From JAGGTJ01 sp964457545 (GTDB lineage Bacteria > Desulfobacterota > DSM-4660 > Desulfatiglandales > Desulfatiglandaceae), in the NCBI GenBank assembly GCA_964457545.1, contig CAYWEN010000004.1:62001-126000 (forward strand): 64,000 nucleotides of DNA, read 5' to 3'. Below the pieces are notes generated by a model that did no database searches, was not told where the DNA came from, and saw only the letters and a program-made list of their open reading frames with translations. Both the position numbers and the translations under genes were made by a program. This document shows positions 19,186 through 27,505 of this stretch, in pieces. Within the stretch, counting starts at the first letter, position 1, and each line of letters begins with the position of its first letter.

Positions 19186-19974
19186 TCAGCACAGAAAGTC
19201 TTCAATATTTACGTCACTGACAATTTCTGCAAAACGTTCTCCATGTCTGTTATGTTCCTTGTAAAATCTTATACAGTTTTTTACAATTTTGATAATGCTT
19301 GCCTCATCATATATGCCAGGCAGTTCCCTGGCAAGTTTAGGATGCCGTCCCAGTTTGCCGCCTAACATTACTCTGAACCCTGATATTCCTTTCACGATAC
19401 TCCCTGTGGTGCATACATCTGCACATTGCCCGCACTTCAGACATGATAAACAGTCTATTTCAGGTTTTTCAAGACTGTCATTGATGGTTATGGCCCTTTC
19501 TCTGCATATGTCAAGGCAGGCATTGCATGATATGCATTCCCTGTTTGTGGTTTCAGGAAGACTGGCGCCAATAATGCCTATATCCTTTATCTGAGGTTGT
19601 GAACATGCATTGGGACAATCTGCAACAGCTATCCTGATTTCGTGATGAGGTTTTAGGTCCCCTTTAACACGTTCACTCAAAAATGTACGCAGATCCTCTT
19701 TTTCAAAAACATATTCAAGGTGTTCAACAAGGTGATCGCTTTTTTCAGCCCGGTTGGGGCATCCTTCATGACCAAAACATGTTTCAATCTGGTAGCCCTG
19801 AATCTCAGGGTTTAGATCAGAGAGACAGGCTGCCTTGACTGCTTTCAGATCTTTATGGGTCACAGTTGCAAGGGCATTTTTTATTGCGTAGTCTTCAACC
19901 TTGCATCTGATTTTTTTTCTTATAAAAAAAGGGATCTTTTTAAGATCTTTTTCCGCGCGTTCTGTCCATTCCAT
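19186..19974 (-). CDS. Small siroheme sulfite/nitrite reductase with N-terminal PCP_red-like and ferredoxin domains
   Basis: 262 residues. Residues 1-50 look like the PCP_red helical domain (KDLKKIPFFIRKKIRCKVEDYA). The siroheme-[4Fe-4S] site is complete: C66-x5-C72 and C120-x3-C124 (CPNACSQPQ). Two cysteine-rich ferredoxin clusters follow (C147, C150, C153, C157 and C175, C178, C181, C184, C188). This is the layout of the small assimilatory-type or Fsr-like sulfite reductases of anaerobes and methanogens, which reduce sulfite to sulfide, or sometimes nitrite. It is a single gene with no electron-transfer partner beside it. The exact substrate is inferred from family membership. Confidence 0.8.
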   Translation of the reverse strand: MEWTERAEKDLKKIPFFIRKKIRCKVEDYAIKNALATVTHKDLKAVKAACLSDLNPEIQGYQIETCFGHEGCPNRAEKSDHLVEHLEYVFEKEDLRTFLSERVKGDLKPHHEIRIAVADCPNACSQPQIKDIGIIGASLPETTNRECISCNACLDICRERAITINDSLEKPEIDCLSCLKCGQCADVCTTGSIVKGISGFRVMLGGKLGRHPKLARELPGIYDEASIIKIVKNCIRFYKEHNRHGERFAEIVSDVNIEDFLC

Positions 19975-20367
19975 CGGTTATGTTCCCATTGTGAAGCACA
20001 TCTGCATAATTTCCTGGTTTCTTTCTGGTATGGAAATAAGATCGATCAAGATCATGATCTTGAAAACAATGCCTTTTTCCAAGAACAGAAATCTCTGCAA
20101 GACAGTGAACCGGATACCTGGCAGGTGCGAAAGGCTGAAAATTTTACTGTGCTCTGAACCATGCGAACATTTTGCATGCCCGGTATTTTGCAAATCTCCT
20201 TGAAAATACCGATTGGTTCAGATAGAGTAAACTTCAGTTCTTTTTATGGAAAAAGCCTCAGAATCAGTCTTTTAATCAGATGTTTTGTCTCTGTTTTTAC
20301 AACAAGAGCCCTTTGCACAGTATTTATGCAATATTCAGTTTTGCAGATGTGTAGTAACGGTAGTTTC
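19975..20367. other. Intergenic region upstream of the sulfite reductase
   Basis: About 390 bases with many frames interrupted by stops. It contains the 5' region of the sulfite-reductase gene (minus strand) and leads into a possible small ORF on the plus strand. No repeat, tRNA or clear promoter was recognised. Confidence 0.4.
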
Positions 20368-20535
20368 ATGGAATACCTCACATGCCCATATCGGAAAGGA
20401 TATCCACGAATTAGCATTGCTGTTTGTGAAAGATGCAAACGTGCCCACAAATGTGAAAAATACAATAACTACCGTCAACCATGTCTGTTTCCATGTCAGA
20501 CTGGCAAGAAAGGGACAAAGGTAACATCTGCATAA
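20368..20535 (+). CDS. Small cysteine-rich protein, function unknown
   Basis: 55 residues from the ATG at 20368, beginning MEYLTCPYRKGYPRISIAVC. Cysteines are arranged C-x13-C-x2-C-x5-C with a further C near the end (VCERCKRAHKCEKYNNYRQPCLFP), which suggests one zinc or iron site. Short proteins of this pattern with the ending QPxLF occur in delta-group genomes as I remember them. There is no good ribosome binding site (only AACGGTAG), and the frame is open farther upstream. It stands alone between the sulfite reductase and the methyltransferase. Function is unknown, and it may not be expressed. Confidence 0.45.
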   Translation: MEYLTCPYRKGYPRISIAVCERCKRAHKCEKYNNYRQPCLFPCQTGKKGTKVTSA

Positions 20536-20598
20536 ACAGGAGGGAACTCTTTTTCTGCCGTGTTTTTTATCCTTTTGTCAAGTTGATACGGTATAAAT

Positions 20599-21258
20599 TC
20601 AAGCCCTGTCTTTAAGTTTCATTCTGGCAAGGATAATAACTGTTTCTTCATCTTCTGTCCTTAATTTCTTCTTTTGTGCTCTGATATCAAAAGACTCCTT
20701 TGCCTGTCTGAAAAAATCCATGCTGGTTTTCCTGACAGTTTCAGCCAGTATGATTTCCCCTCCATGCTTCAGATAATCCATGAACAGTTTTAAGAGGGGG
20801 GCAAAGGCATCTTCTTTGTATATTACTTCAGAACCTGTTATGTAATCAAAGCGGCTGTTCATTTTAGGGTCATTCCAATCAAGATCCGTAATTTTGAGAT
20901 TTCGGGAACCGGAGGCAAGATTTAATTCAGCATTTGCCTTTGCAAAGTTAAGGGCGTTTTTGTCGTATTCTGTCATGGTTATGTTATGTCCAAAAGATGC
21001 GGCAACAATACCGACCATTCCTATGCCTGAACCTATTTCCAGAAAGGATTTTTCAGGTTCCAAAGGCATACGGGCAATATAATCGGCAAGAACAAAAGAT
21101 GCCTCCCATATCCTGGCCCAAAGAGGAAAATCTTTCATAAGTTCCTTGGAATTGATAAATCTGTCTATAGTTTTTGGTACAAAGAACCTGAAGTTTTTAC
21201 CCCCTATTTTCAGTTCTGAAATGTCTGTTTCGTATTTACTCAAAAATTTTTCTTTCAA
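20599..21258 (-). CDS. Class I SAM-dependent methyltransferase (METTL21/Methyltransf_16-like)
   Basis: 219 residues, TTG start at 21258 behind GGAGGAAAC. The SAM motif I reads FLEIGSGIGMVGIVAASFG, followed by MTEYDKNALNFAKAN and the post-motif DYITGSEVIYKEDAFAPLL. The segment before motif I (PLWARIWEASFVLADYI) matches the lysine methyltransferase 21-like group, which modify protein lysines. No partner gene is adjacent; substrate unknown. Confidence 0.75.
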   Translation of the reverse strand: MKEKFLSKYETDISELKIGGKNFRFFVPKTIDRFINSKELMKDFPLWARIWEASFVLADYIARMPLEPEKSFLEIGSGIGMVGIVAASFGHNITMTEYDKNALNFAKANAELNLASGSRNLKITDLDWNDPKMNSRFDYITGSEVIYKEDAFAPLLKLFMDYLKHGGEIILAETVRKTSMDFFRQAKESFDIRAQKKKLRTEDEETVIILARMKLKDRA

Positions 21259-21326
21259 CAGTCAGTTTCCTCCTTATGTTTTATTTGAGGCTATGTTCCT
21301 GCGTTTGCTGAACCTGTTTATAAATA

Positions 21327-21463
21327 CGTATCAGCTCAATAATAGGGGGATAACAGCGGACGTGCCACCGGGGCAGGAGGATTTTTCTTCCGCTCCAGCC
21401 CCTCCGGCAGTTGCGTCAGAAAAACCCTTCTGCTCCTATTTATTGCGCTATTACATAAATACC
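21327..21463 (+). repeat. R2 repeat, copy 1
   Basis: The ends form an imperfect inverted repeat of about 25 bases (TATCAGCTCAATAATAGG on the left, TAATAGCGCAATAAATAGG as the reverse complement of the right). Inside lie CCACCGGGGCAG and, at the other side, GCCCCTCCGG, which can pair. The flanks CCACCGGGGCAG and CAGAAAAACC are shared with the second copy at 63803-63910; copy 1 carries about 30 extra central bases. It fills the gap between the methyltransferase and the FapA-like gene. Confidence 0.7.
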
Positions 21464-21499
21464 ATGTGCAAAGGAGAGGCGGAAAAGGTTTTAATGTCT

Positions 21500-23395
21500 T
21501 TAATGCAAAGGCACTATTTCGGGCTTCCATCTTCCTGAGCTGGTCTTGTTGGATTCAGTAATCATAACCTGTTTAAGAGGTTTTTGCAGAGAAAATCTGC
21601 AATGTGGCATTATCACCAGTGTTTTTGGCTGAGCTTTTCCATAAATTCTTACAACAGAAACTCCCCTGTCAATCTTTGAGGATTCTGTAAGCACATCAAT
21701 TCTGTTTTTGAGATTGTCTGTATCATTTATTATGTTATCTGCCCTGTTTTCAAGCTCTGATATGATTTCTTCTGTTTTCTCTTCTTCAGCAAGGATTTCT
21801 GCCACCTTTTTGTCTAATTGAGCAACCTTTAAGCCCGCCTGTTTAATTGCCTCTTCAAATTTGCTCCTGGATGCATCATCGAACATGCCAGCAGATTGTT
21901 TCAGCTTTTCCTGCAGGGTCCTCTCCTGTACCATGTATTTGTCCTGTTCCAATGCAAGTTCTCCAAGAGATGTTTCCAATTTGTCCAGTTTCTCTTTTAA
22001 CCCATCGATATCTTCCAGTATCTCTTTTCTCTTTTTTCTTTTTGTCTGTATTTCTTTTTTAAGATTCTCCATTTCTTTTCTGAGCTTGAAATCAATACCA
22101 ACGGTCAGGGTGTTAGGTTTTGTCCCCTCTGATCCCACGTCATATACAATAATCCCTTTTTTTGCAATTATTTCAGAATCTATAATCCTGCCCCCTCTTG
22201 CCACAATACATTTTCCATTTATCTCAACCCTGGACTCAATTATTTCCTTTTGAACAAGCATATTGCCCAGGGCATCTATGTTTGAGTTGTGAACATGACC
22301 GATTCTGACATCTCCCTGTGCCTTTATTCTTGAAGTATATATCCCTTCCATGATAACGGCGTCTTCTGTCAGATCAACAAGAGCCCCTTCCAGGCCGTTT
22401 GCTCTCAAACTCTTTGCCTTTACAAGATATTCCTTTTGAACTATACCTGAAACCTCCACATGCCCGTCAAAGTCTATGTGCCCCGTATTGATACATACGT
22501 CACCTTCAACATTGATATTCGGGAGAACGGAAATGGAACCGTCTGCCATAACCTTTGGTATTCCGTCACGGGCAGCAAATGCACTAAGATCGTCATCAGA
22601 TATTGTGACACCGCTTCCAGCTCTCAGGGAAACAGGTTCAATTTCCGGGGGATATATGATATGTCCGAAGATATCTGTACCGGGAGTCCCCACTTTTCCG
22701 GGGATCTTCTCGGCCAGCAGTTCGCCTGTTTTTACAACAGGTAATCTGCCACGATCTTTCCAGTCTATAGTACCATCTTCTCTTGCTGTACCTATCCCGA
22801 GCGGGTCTACATCAAAATGATATATAACCCTGGGTGGCTGTCCCGGAGAAGATGTCTTTCCCTTTGCAATTATCAACGGTTTTTTGTATGCAGTACCGGA
22901 TTCAAGAAAATCCTGTATCCGGCCTTTATCCACAATACCAAAGCTGATCCCCTTTTTCTCAACGAATGAAATTACGTCATCGGGTGTCAGATTCAATGGT
23001 TCTTCTCCCTTTATTAATAACAGGGATGCAAACAGATTGTTTTCTGAAATCTTTAATCTGAATTGTCTGGCCTTTCTGGATGGAATTTCCTGGTCTTTGG
23101 AGGTAACAGAAGATGCTGATGCCTGGTTCTGGATGGAAGGTGAGCGGATTTCCGTGCTTATGTGAGGTGGTGCGTCCATATTGTAATGGTTTTGTATGGC
23201 CATAACTTCATCAATATGTTTCTGGGTCATTGCCTTCATACGTAAAAGTATTTTGCCAATTGGTGCATAGACCCTTGATTTTTTGTATACGAGTTTTTGA
23301 ACATGCAGGGCCTTTTGCAGGGTTTTTTCGCTTATAAAATTTTTGTAAATGGCAATCTCTCCAAATCTTTTGCTTTTAGGTCCTTTATATTCCAT
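21500..23395 (-). CDS. FapA/DUF342 family protein
   Basis: 631 residues, GGAG before the ATG. Residues 1-110 are a charged N-terminal region with a heptad-like helix that may be a separate adaptor (FGEIAIYKNFISEKTLQKAL...). Residues about 150-410 contain the FapA/DUF342 beta-solenoid core with repeated glycine-spaced strands (INVEGDVCINTGHIDFDGHVEVSG, MEGIYTSRIKAQGDVRIGHVHNS). Residues about 430-560 are a long coiled coil, with a short C-terminal beta domain. DUF342 proteins are linked to flagellar or surface regulation (FapA/polymer-forming), but no flagellar gene is nearby. Role here unknown. Confidence 0.78.
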   Translation of the reverse strand: MEYKGPKSKRFGEIAIYKNFISEKTLQKALHVQKLVYKKSRVYAPIGKILLRMKAMTQKHIDEVMAIQNHYNMDAPPHISTEIRSPSIQNQASASSVTSKDQEIPSRKARQFRLKISENNLFASLLLIKGEEPLNLTPDDVISFVEKKGISFGIVDKGRIQDFLESGTAYKKPLIIAKGKTSSPGQPPRVIYHFDVDPLGIGTAREDGTIDWKDRGRLPVVKTGELLAEKIPGKVGTPGTDIFGHIIYPPEIEPVSLRAGSGVTISDDDLSAFAARDGIPKVMADGSISVLPNINVEGDVCINTGHIDFDGHVEVSGIVQKEYLVKAKSLRANGLEGALVDLTEDAVIMEGIYTSRIKAQGDVRIGHVHNSNIDALGNMLVQKEIIESRVEINGKCIVARGGRIIDSEIIAKKGIIVYDVGSEGTKPNTLTVGIDFKLRKEMENLKKEIQTKRKKRKEILEDIDGLKEKLDKLETSLGELALEQDKYMVQERTLQEKLKQSAGMFDDASRSKFEEAIKQAGLKVAQLDKKVAEILAEEEKTEEIISELENRADNIINDTDNLKNRIDVLTESSKIDRGVSVVRIYGKAQPKTLVIMPHCRFSLQKPLKQVMITESNKTSSGRWKPEIVPLH

Positions 23396-23637
23396 TGAAT
23401 CTCCTCAAGATCCGTATCAGCAATGATGACATATTTGCCCTGTGAAGTTGTTTCTGAATAAGGACTGACATACTATCTTTGAATAAATAGAGAGGCAGGG
23501 GGTTTTTTGCAGATTTTTGTGTTTGAGGCACACAGGCAGTAAAGGGAGAAGGTGCGCTTCCCCTTTACCTTTATCTCTTGTGATGGAATGATGCTACAGT
23601 AGCCACAGATAGGGGCCACAAGGTCATTGTGGCATTA

Positions 23638-24993
23638 TCATGCCTCTGTAAGCAGCCTGTCCAGTTTATTCATGAATATCGTGCGGATATCCTCTATACG
23701 TTTTTCATTTTCTGCCTCAAAGCGGAGCACAAGCACAGGCTGTGTATTTGATGCCCTGATCAATCCCCAGCCACCGTCAAAAATAACCCTGGCACCATCA
23801 ATATCTATTACCTTGTAGTTCTTTTTAAAGTCCTCCACCATCCTTTTTACTATCTTGAATTTCTTTTCCTCAGGACACTCCATCCTTATTTCAGGCGTAT
23901 TCACCATTTTGGGAACATCGGCCAGCAGCTCTTTTACTGACTTGCCCGTACGGGATATGATTTCGAGCAGTCTGGCACCTGCATATACGGCATCATCATA
24001 TCCAAAATATCTTTCGGCAAAGAACATGTGTCCGCTCATTTCACCGGCAAGAAGGGCCTTCTCTTCCTTCATCTTCTGTTTTATAAGGGAGTGCCCTGTC
24101 TTCCACATGATGGCCTTGCCTCCATGACGCTCTATATCATCATACAGGGTCTGGGAACATTTGACTTCTCCTATGATCTTGCCTCCTGGATTTCTCTCCA
24201 GTATATCCCTTGCAAAAATTATCATTAACTGGTCTCCCCATATAATAGATCCTTCATGATCTACAACACCTATCCTGTCTGCATCTCCGTCAAATGCAAT
24301 TCCCAGGTCTGCAGATTCTGCCCTGGTTGTGTCGATTATGGCCTTCAGGTTTTCAGGAATGGTAGGGTCAGGATGATGATTGGGGAACCGCCCGTCAGGC
24401 TGACAAAAAAGAGGGATCACTTCAAAGCCGAGATTTTTGTAAATTCTCTCTGCCACCATACCTCCGACACCATTTCCTGCATCTATAACTACCTTGATAT
24501 TTTTGTCAGTATGTCTGATATTCTCTGTCACATATTTGATATATGGTTCTATTACATCAGCCTTTTCCATATTGCCCTGACCGTGTGAAAACTCACCCTT
24601 CTCGCATATTCTGCGAATCTCCTGTATCTGTTCACCATAGAGAGATGCCTCTCCTGTACAGATCTTGAATCCATTAAACTCCGGTGGATTATGGCTGCCT
24701 GTAATCTGTACGCCTCCATCCACCTTAAGTTGATGAATGGAAAAATAAAGCACAGGGGTTGGAACCATCCCTACATCCACTACATCAATACCTGTGCTTA
24801 CAAGTCCTTGTGAAAGCCATTTTGAAATATCAGGAGAACTGAGTCTGCAATCATGGCCAAGGGATATCTTTTTTATCCCTGCTTTTGAGTAATAGGTCCC
24901 AATGCCGCAACCAAGCAGAACAACTGTCCTTTCATTCAATTCCTCCGGATAAACACCCCTTATATCGTATTCCCTGAATATATGTGCTCTCAT
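23638..24993 (-). CDS. manB: Phosphomannomutase/phosphoglucomutase (AlgC/ManB type)
   Basis: 451 residues from the ATG at 24993, preceded by GGGAGGAA; the longer frame upstream lacks family similarity. Four alpha-D-phosphohexomutase domains: N-terminal FREYDIRGVYPEELN, active-site serine loop TGSHNPPEFNGFK, metal loop AFDGDADRIG, sugar-specificity loop GEMSGHMFF, and phosphate-binding loop RASNTQPVLVLRFEA. It interconverts mannose-6-P and mannose-1-P (or the glucose pair). It sits next to the mannose-1-P guanylyltransferase gene, together giving GDP-mannose for surface polysaccharide. Confidence 0.9.
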   Translation of the reverse strand: MRAHIFREYDIRGVYPEELNERTVVLLGCGIGTYYSKAGIKKISLGHDCRLSSPDISKWLSQGLVSTGIDVVDVGMVPTPVLYFSIHQLKVDGGVQITGSHNPPEFNGFKICTGEASLYGEQIQEIRRICEKGEFSHGQGNMEKADVIEPYIKYVTENIRHTDKNIKVVIDAGNGVGGMVAERIYKNLGFEVIPLFCQPDGRFPNHHPDPTIPENLKAIIDTTRAESADLGIAFDGDADRIGVVDHEGSIIWGDQLMIIFARDILERNPGGKIIGEVKCSQTLYDDIERHGGKAIMWKTGHSLIKQKMKEEKALLAGEMSGHMFFAERYFGYDDAVYAGARLLEIISRTGKSVKELLADVPKMVNTPEIRMECPEEKKFKIVKRMVEDFKKNYKVIDIDGARVIFDGGWGLIRASNTQPVLVLRFEAENEKRIEDIRTIFMNKLDRLLTEA

Positions 24994-25126
24994 AACATGG
25001 TTTCCTCCCTTGATTTTTTGTGTAGTACCTATCCATAAACGGCTGTTTTTTGCCTGCAGCGTTATCTCCAAAATTTTGATCCCGGACATTTACATGCCCC
25101 GGTATTATCACCCGACTGTTAACATA

Positions 25127-26200
25127 TCAAACAAGATCCGGTTTCTTAAGATTAAGACAGTCAACTATCTTGCGTATATCCTGGGATCTGTTTATGTCTG
25201 CCACGAGTACTGCATCATCCGTATCTACAACAAGGCAGCCTGAAAGACCCAGGCAGGTTACAAGCCTTTTCCCCTGGGATGAGATAAAGCTTTTTTCACA
25301 GTCAATTGCCACAATATCTCCCTCTTTGAGATTACCTTTTTCATCATGCTCACTGTTTCTTAATTCATACAGAGACAGCCATGAGCCTACGTCGCTCCAG
25401 CCACAGGAAAGGGGAACAACATAAACATCTGCACCGGTCTTTTCCATGACACCGATATCAAAAGAAATCCCCTGAATCGTATTGTAGACCTGTTTTAGCT
25501 CTGTTTCAAACCTGTCTGTTCCCATAACGGGTTCCAACTTCATCAGACCTTTATACAGTTCCGGCAGGCAGTTTTTTATCTCATTTAGTATTGTGCTTGC
25601 AGTGGCAACAAATATCCCGGCATTCCAGTAATATTGTCCGCTTGACAAATATTTCACGGCCCTTTCAATGTCCGGTTTTTCCACAAACTCCATGACGCTG
25701 TAAACAGTTATGCCTGCAACCTTCACCGCCTTGTTGTTACGCCGTATATATCCATATCCGGTTTCGGGCCTTACAGGTACAACTCCAAGAGTTACAATTG
25801 CCCCTTCCTTAGTCAGTTCTGCTGCTGCCTTCAATGCCTTGATAAAAGGCTCTGTATCGGAAATAAAATGATCTGCCGGTAAAAAGGCGATTGGACCGTT
25901 ATGATCGAGGTGTTGGGCATACAACGCTCCAAGCCCCATGCAGGGCGCTGTGTTACGGCCCGCAGGTTCGGCCAGTATATGTACCGGCCGATTGGCAAAA
26001 AGGCTCTTTGTCTTCTCAACGTGTGCACTGGCCACTACCAGTGCTGTTTTATCATCAGATGAAATCTGATGCAGTCTGTTTACTGTCTCAACCACCATTG
26101 GATTACGGCCGGTAATATTCAAAAACTGTTTTGGATTTTTCTTCCTGCTTGATGGCCAAAAACGTGTTCCTGAGCCTCCTGCCATTATTACTGAAAACAT
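25127..26200 (-). CDS. manC: Mannose-1-phosphate guanylyltransferase
   Basis: 357 residues from the ATG at 26200, which has GGAGG five bases upstream; the ATG four codons earlier lacks this. The pyrophosphorylase signature MAGGSGTRFWPSSR, ILAEPAGRNTAP, FVEKP and the C-terminal beta-helix-type strand SGCLVVDTDDAVLVAD identify the type I GDP-mannose pyrophosphorylase; the isomerase domain of bifunctional ManC/AlgA is absent. It makes GDP-mannose from mannose-1-P and GTP and lies beside manB. Confidence 0.92.
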   Translation of the reverse strand: MFSVIMAGGSGTRFWPSSRKKNPKQFLNITGRNPMVVETVNRLHQISSDDKTALVVASAHVEKTKSLFANRPVHILAEPAGRNTAPCMGLGALYAQHLDHNGPIAFLPADHFISDTEPFIKALKAAAELTKEGAIVTLGVVPVRPETGYGYIRRNNKAVKVAGITVYSVMEFVEKPDIERAVKYLSSGQYYWNAGIFVATASTILNEIKNCLPELYKGLMKLEPVMGTDRFETELKQVYNTIQGISFDIGVMEKTGADVYVVPLSCGWSDVGSWLSLYELRNSEHDEKGNLKEGDIVAIDCEKSFISSQGKRLVTCLGLSGCLVVDTDDAVLVADINRSQDIRKIVDCLNLKKPDLV

Positions 26201-26243
26201 TGCATCCTCCATATAAGATTTTTAAACAGTATGGCGGGGTACA

Positions 26244-27437
26244 TTATGTTCTGTAGTCGGAATTGATGGTTATATATTCATGGCTCAGATCGCAGGTAAC
26301 GATTTTGTCCTGATATATTCCCTGGTTCAGGTTCACTGCAAGGGTGAATTCATCTTTAGACATTAGTTCTGCTGCCCTGGTTTCTGCCACTGTGCCACAA
26401 CCCATACCCCCGGATACAATTTGCACATCATCAACAAAGATTTCAACATCCTGCTCCCTGATTTTGATGCCTGATCTTCCCAGTGCAGCCATTATCCTGC
26501 CCCAGTTGGGGTCATGACCATAAAAGGCTGTCTTTACAAGGTTTGAATTGGCAACAGTCCTTGCAGCCTTTGATGCATCTGATTTGCTTGAGGCGCCTTT
26601 AACATGTATCTCAACCAGCTTGGTAGCCCCCTCTCCATCCTTGACAATCATACGGGCCAGACTGGCCATAATATCCTTGAGGGCACATGAGAATCTTTCT
26701 TCCTCAGTTTCTGTAAGAATGCTGTTCCCGGCCATGCCATTGGCCAGTACCAATACTGTATCATTGGTACTTGTATCTCCATCAACCGTGATACGGTTAA
26801 AGGTGTTGTTCACTGCGCCGGATACAGCTTCTTCGAGTTGTCCTGCTTTAATTGCCAGGTCTGTGATGATAAAACATAACATGGTCGCCATATTCGGCAT
26901 TATCATTCCAGCACCCTTTGCAATGCCTGTTATTCTGTATCTTTTTCCATCGGTATGACCTTCAAAAGAGCTGATTTTCGGAAAGGAGTCTGTGGTCATA
27001 ATAGCCTTGGCTGCAAGGGGAATTGCCTCTTCCGAGAGTTCTGAGACAAGGCGGGGTACAGCATTGGCAACACGTCTCATGTCCATGCTCTGACCTATCA
27101 CACCGGTTGAAGCAACAAGGATGTCATTGGCAGAAACACCGAGAAGGTTTGCTGTTATCCGTGCTGTGTCACGGGAATCATTAAGTCCTGTTTCTCCTGT
27201 ACAGGCATTGGCATTGCCTGAATTGGCTATAATAGCCCTGGCCCTGTTATCTGATATATGTTTCCTGCTTACAATGACAGGGGCAGCCTGTATTTGATTT
27301 GTTGTAAATACTCCTGCTGCAACTGCATTCCTTTCCGAATAGATGAGAGCCATGTCCAGGGCATTGTCCTTTTTCAGGCCGGCAGATACTGCCGAGACCC
27401 TAAAACCGGGAACTGTTAAACTGTCTGAATCTGTCAT
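26244..27437 (-). CDS. argJ: Bifunctional ornithine acetyltransferase/N-acetylglutamate synthase (ArgJ)
   Basis: 397 residues, AGGAA before the ATG. The self-cleavage site is conserved: GMIMPNMATML, with the nucleophile Thr at residue 185 giving alpha and beta chains. Other signatures are ANSGNANACTG, DGDTSTNDT and KDGEGATKLVEI, plus NWGRIMAALGRSG. It transfers the acetyl group from N-acetylornithine to glutamate in the cyclic arginine pathway. No other arg gene is adjacent. It lies directly downstream of secA (about 70 bases). Confidence 0.95.
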   Translation of the reverse strand: MTDSDSLTVPGFRVSAVSAGLKKDNALDMALIYSERNAVAAGVFTTNQIQAAPVIVSRKHISDNRARAIIANSGNANACTGETGLNDSRDTARITANLLGVSANDILVASTGVIGQSMDMRRVANAVPRLVSELSEEAIPLAAKAIMTTDSFPKISSFEGHTDGKRYRITGIAKGAGMIMPNMATMLCFIITDLAIKAGQLEEAVSGAVNNTFNRITVDGDTSTNDTVLVLANGMAGNSILTETEEERFSCALKDIMASLARMIVKDGEGATKLVEIHVKGASSKSDASKAARTVANSNLVKTAFYGHDPNWGRIMAALGRSGIKIREQDVEIFVDDVQIVSGGMGCGTVAETRAAELMSKDEFTLAVNLNQGIYQDKIVTCDLSHEYITINSDYRT

Positions 27438-27505
27438 ATGCTTTTCCTGTAAACCATAAAGTAATTTTTATCAGGTTTGTCTGTTGGCAGACCTTTAAGA
27501 TACCG

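Noticed and set aside
21327..21463. CRISPR array or phage attachment site
   Set aside because: No direct repeats with spacers and no integrase; it is an inverted-repeat element.
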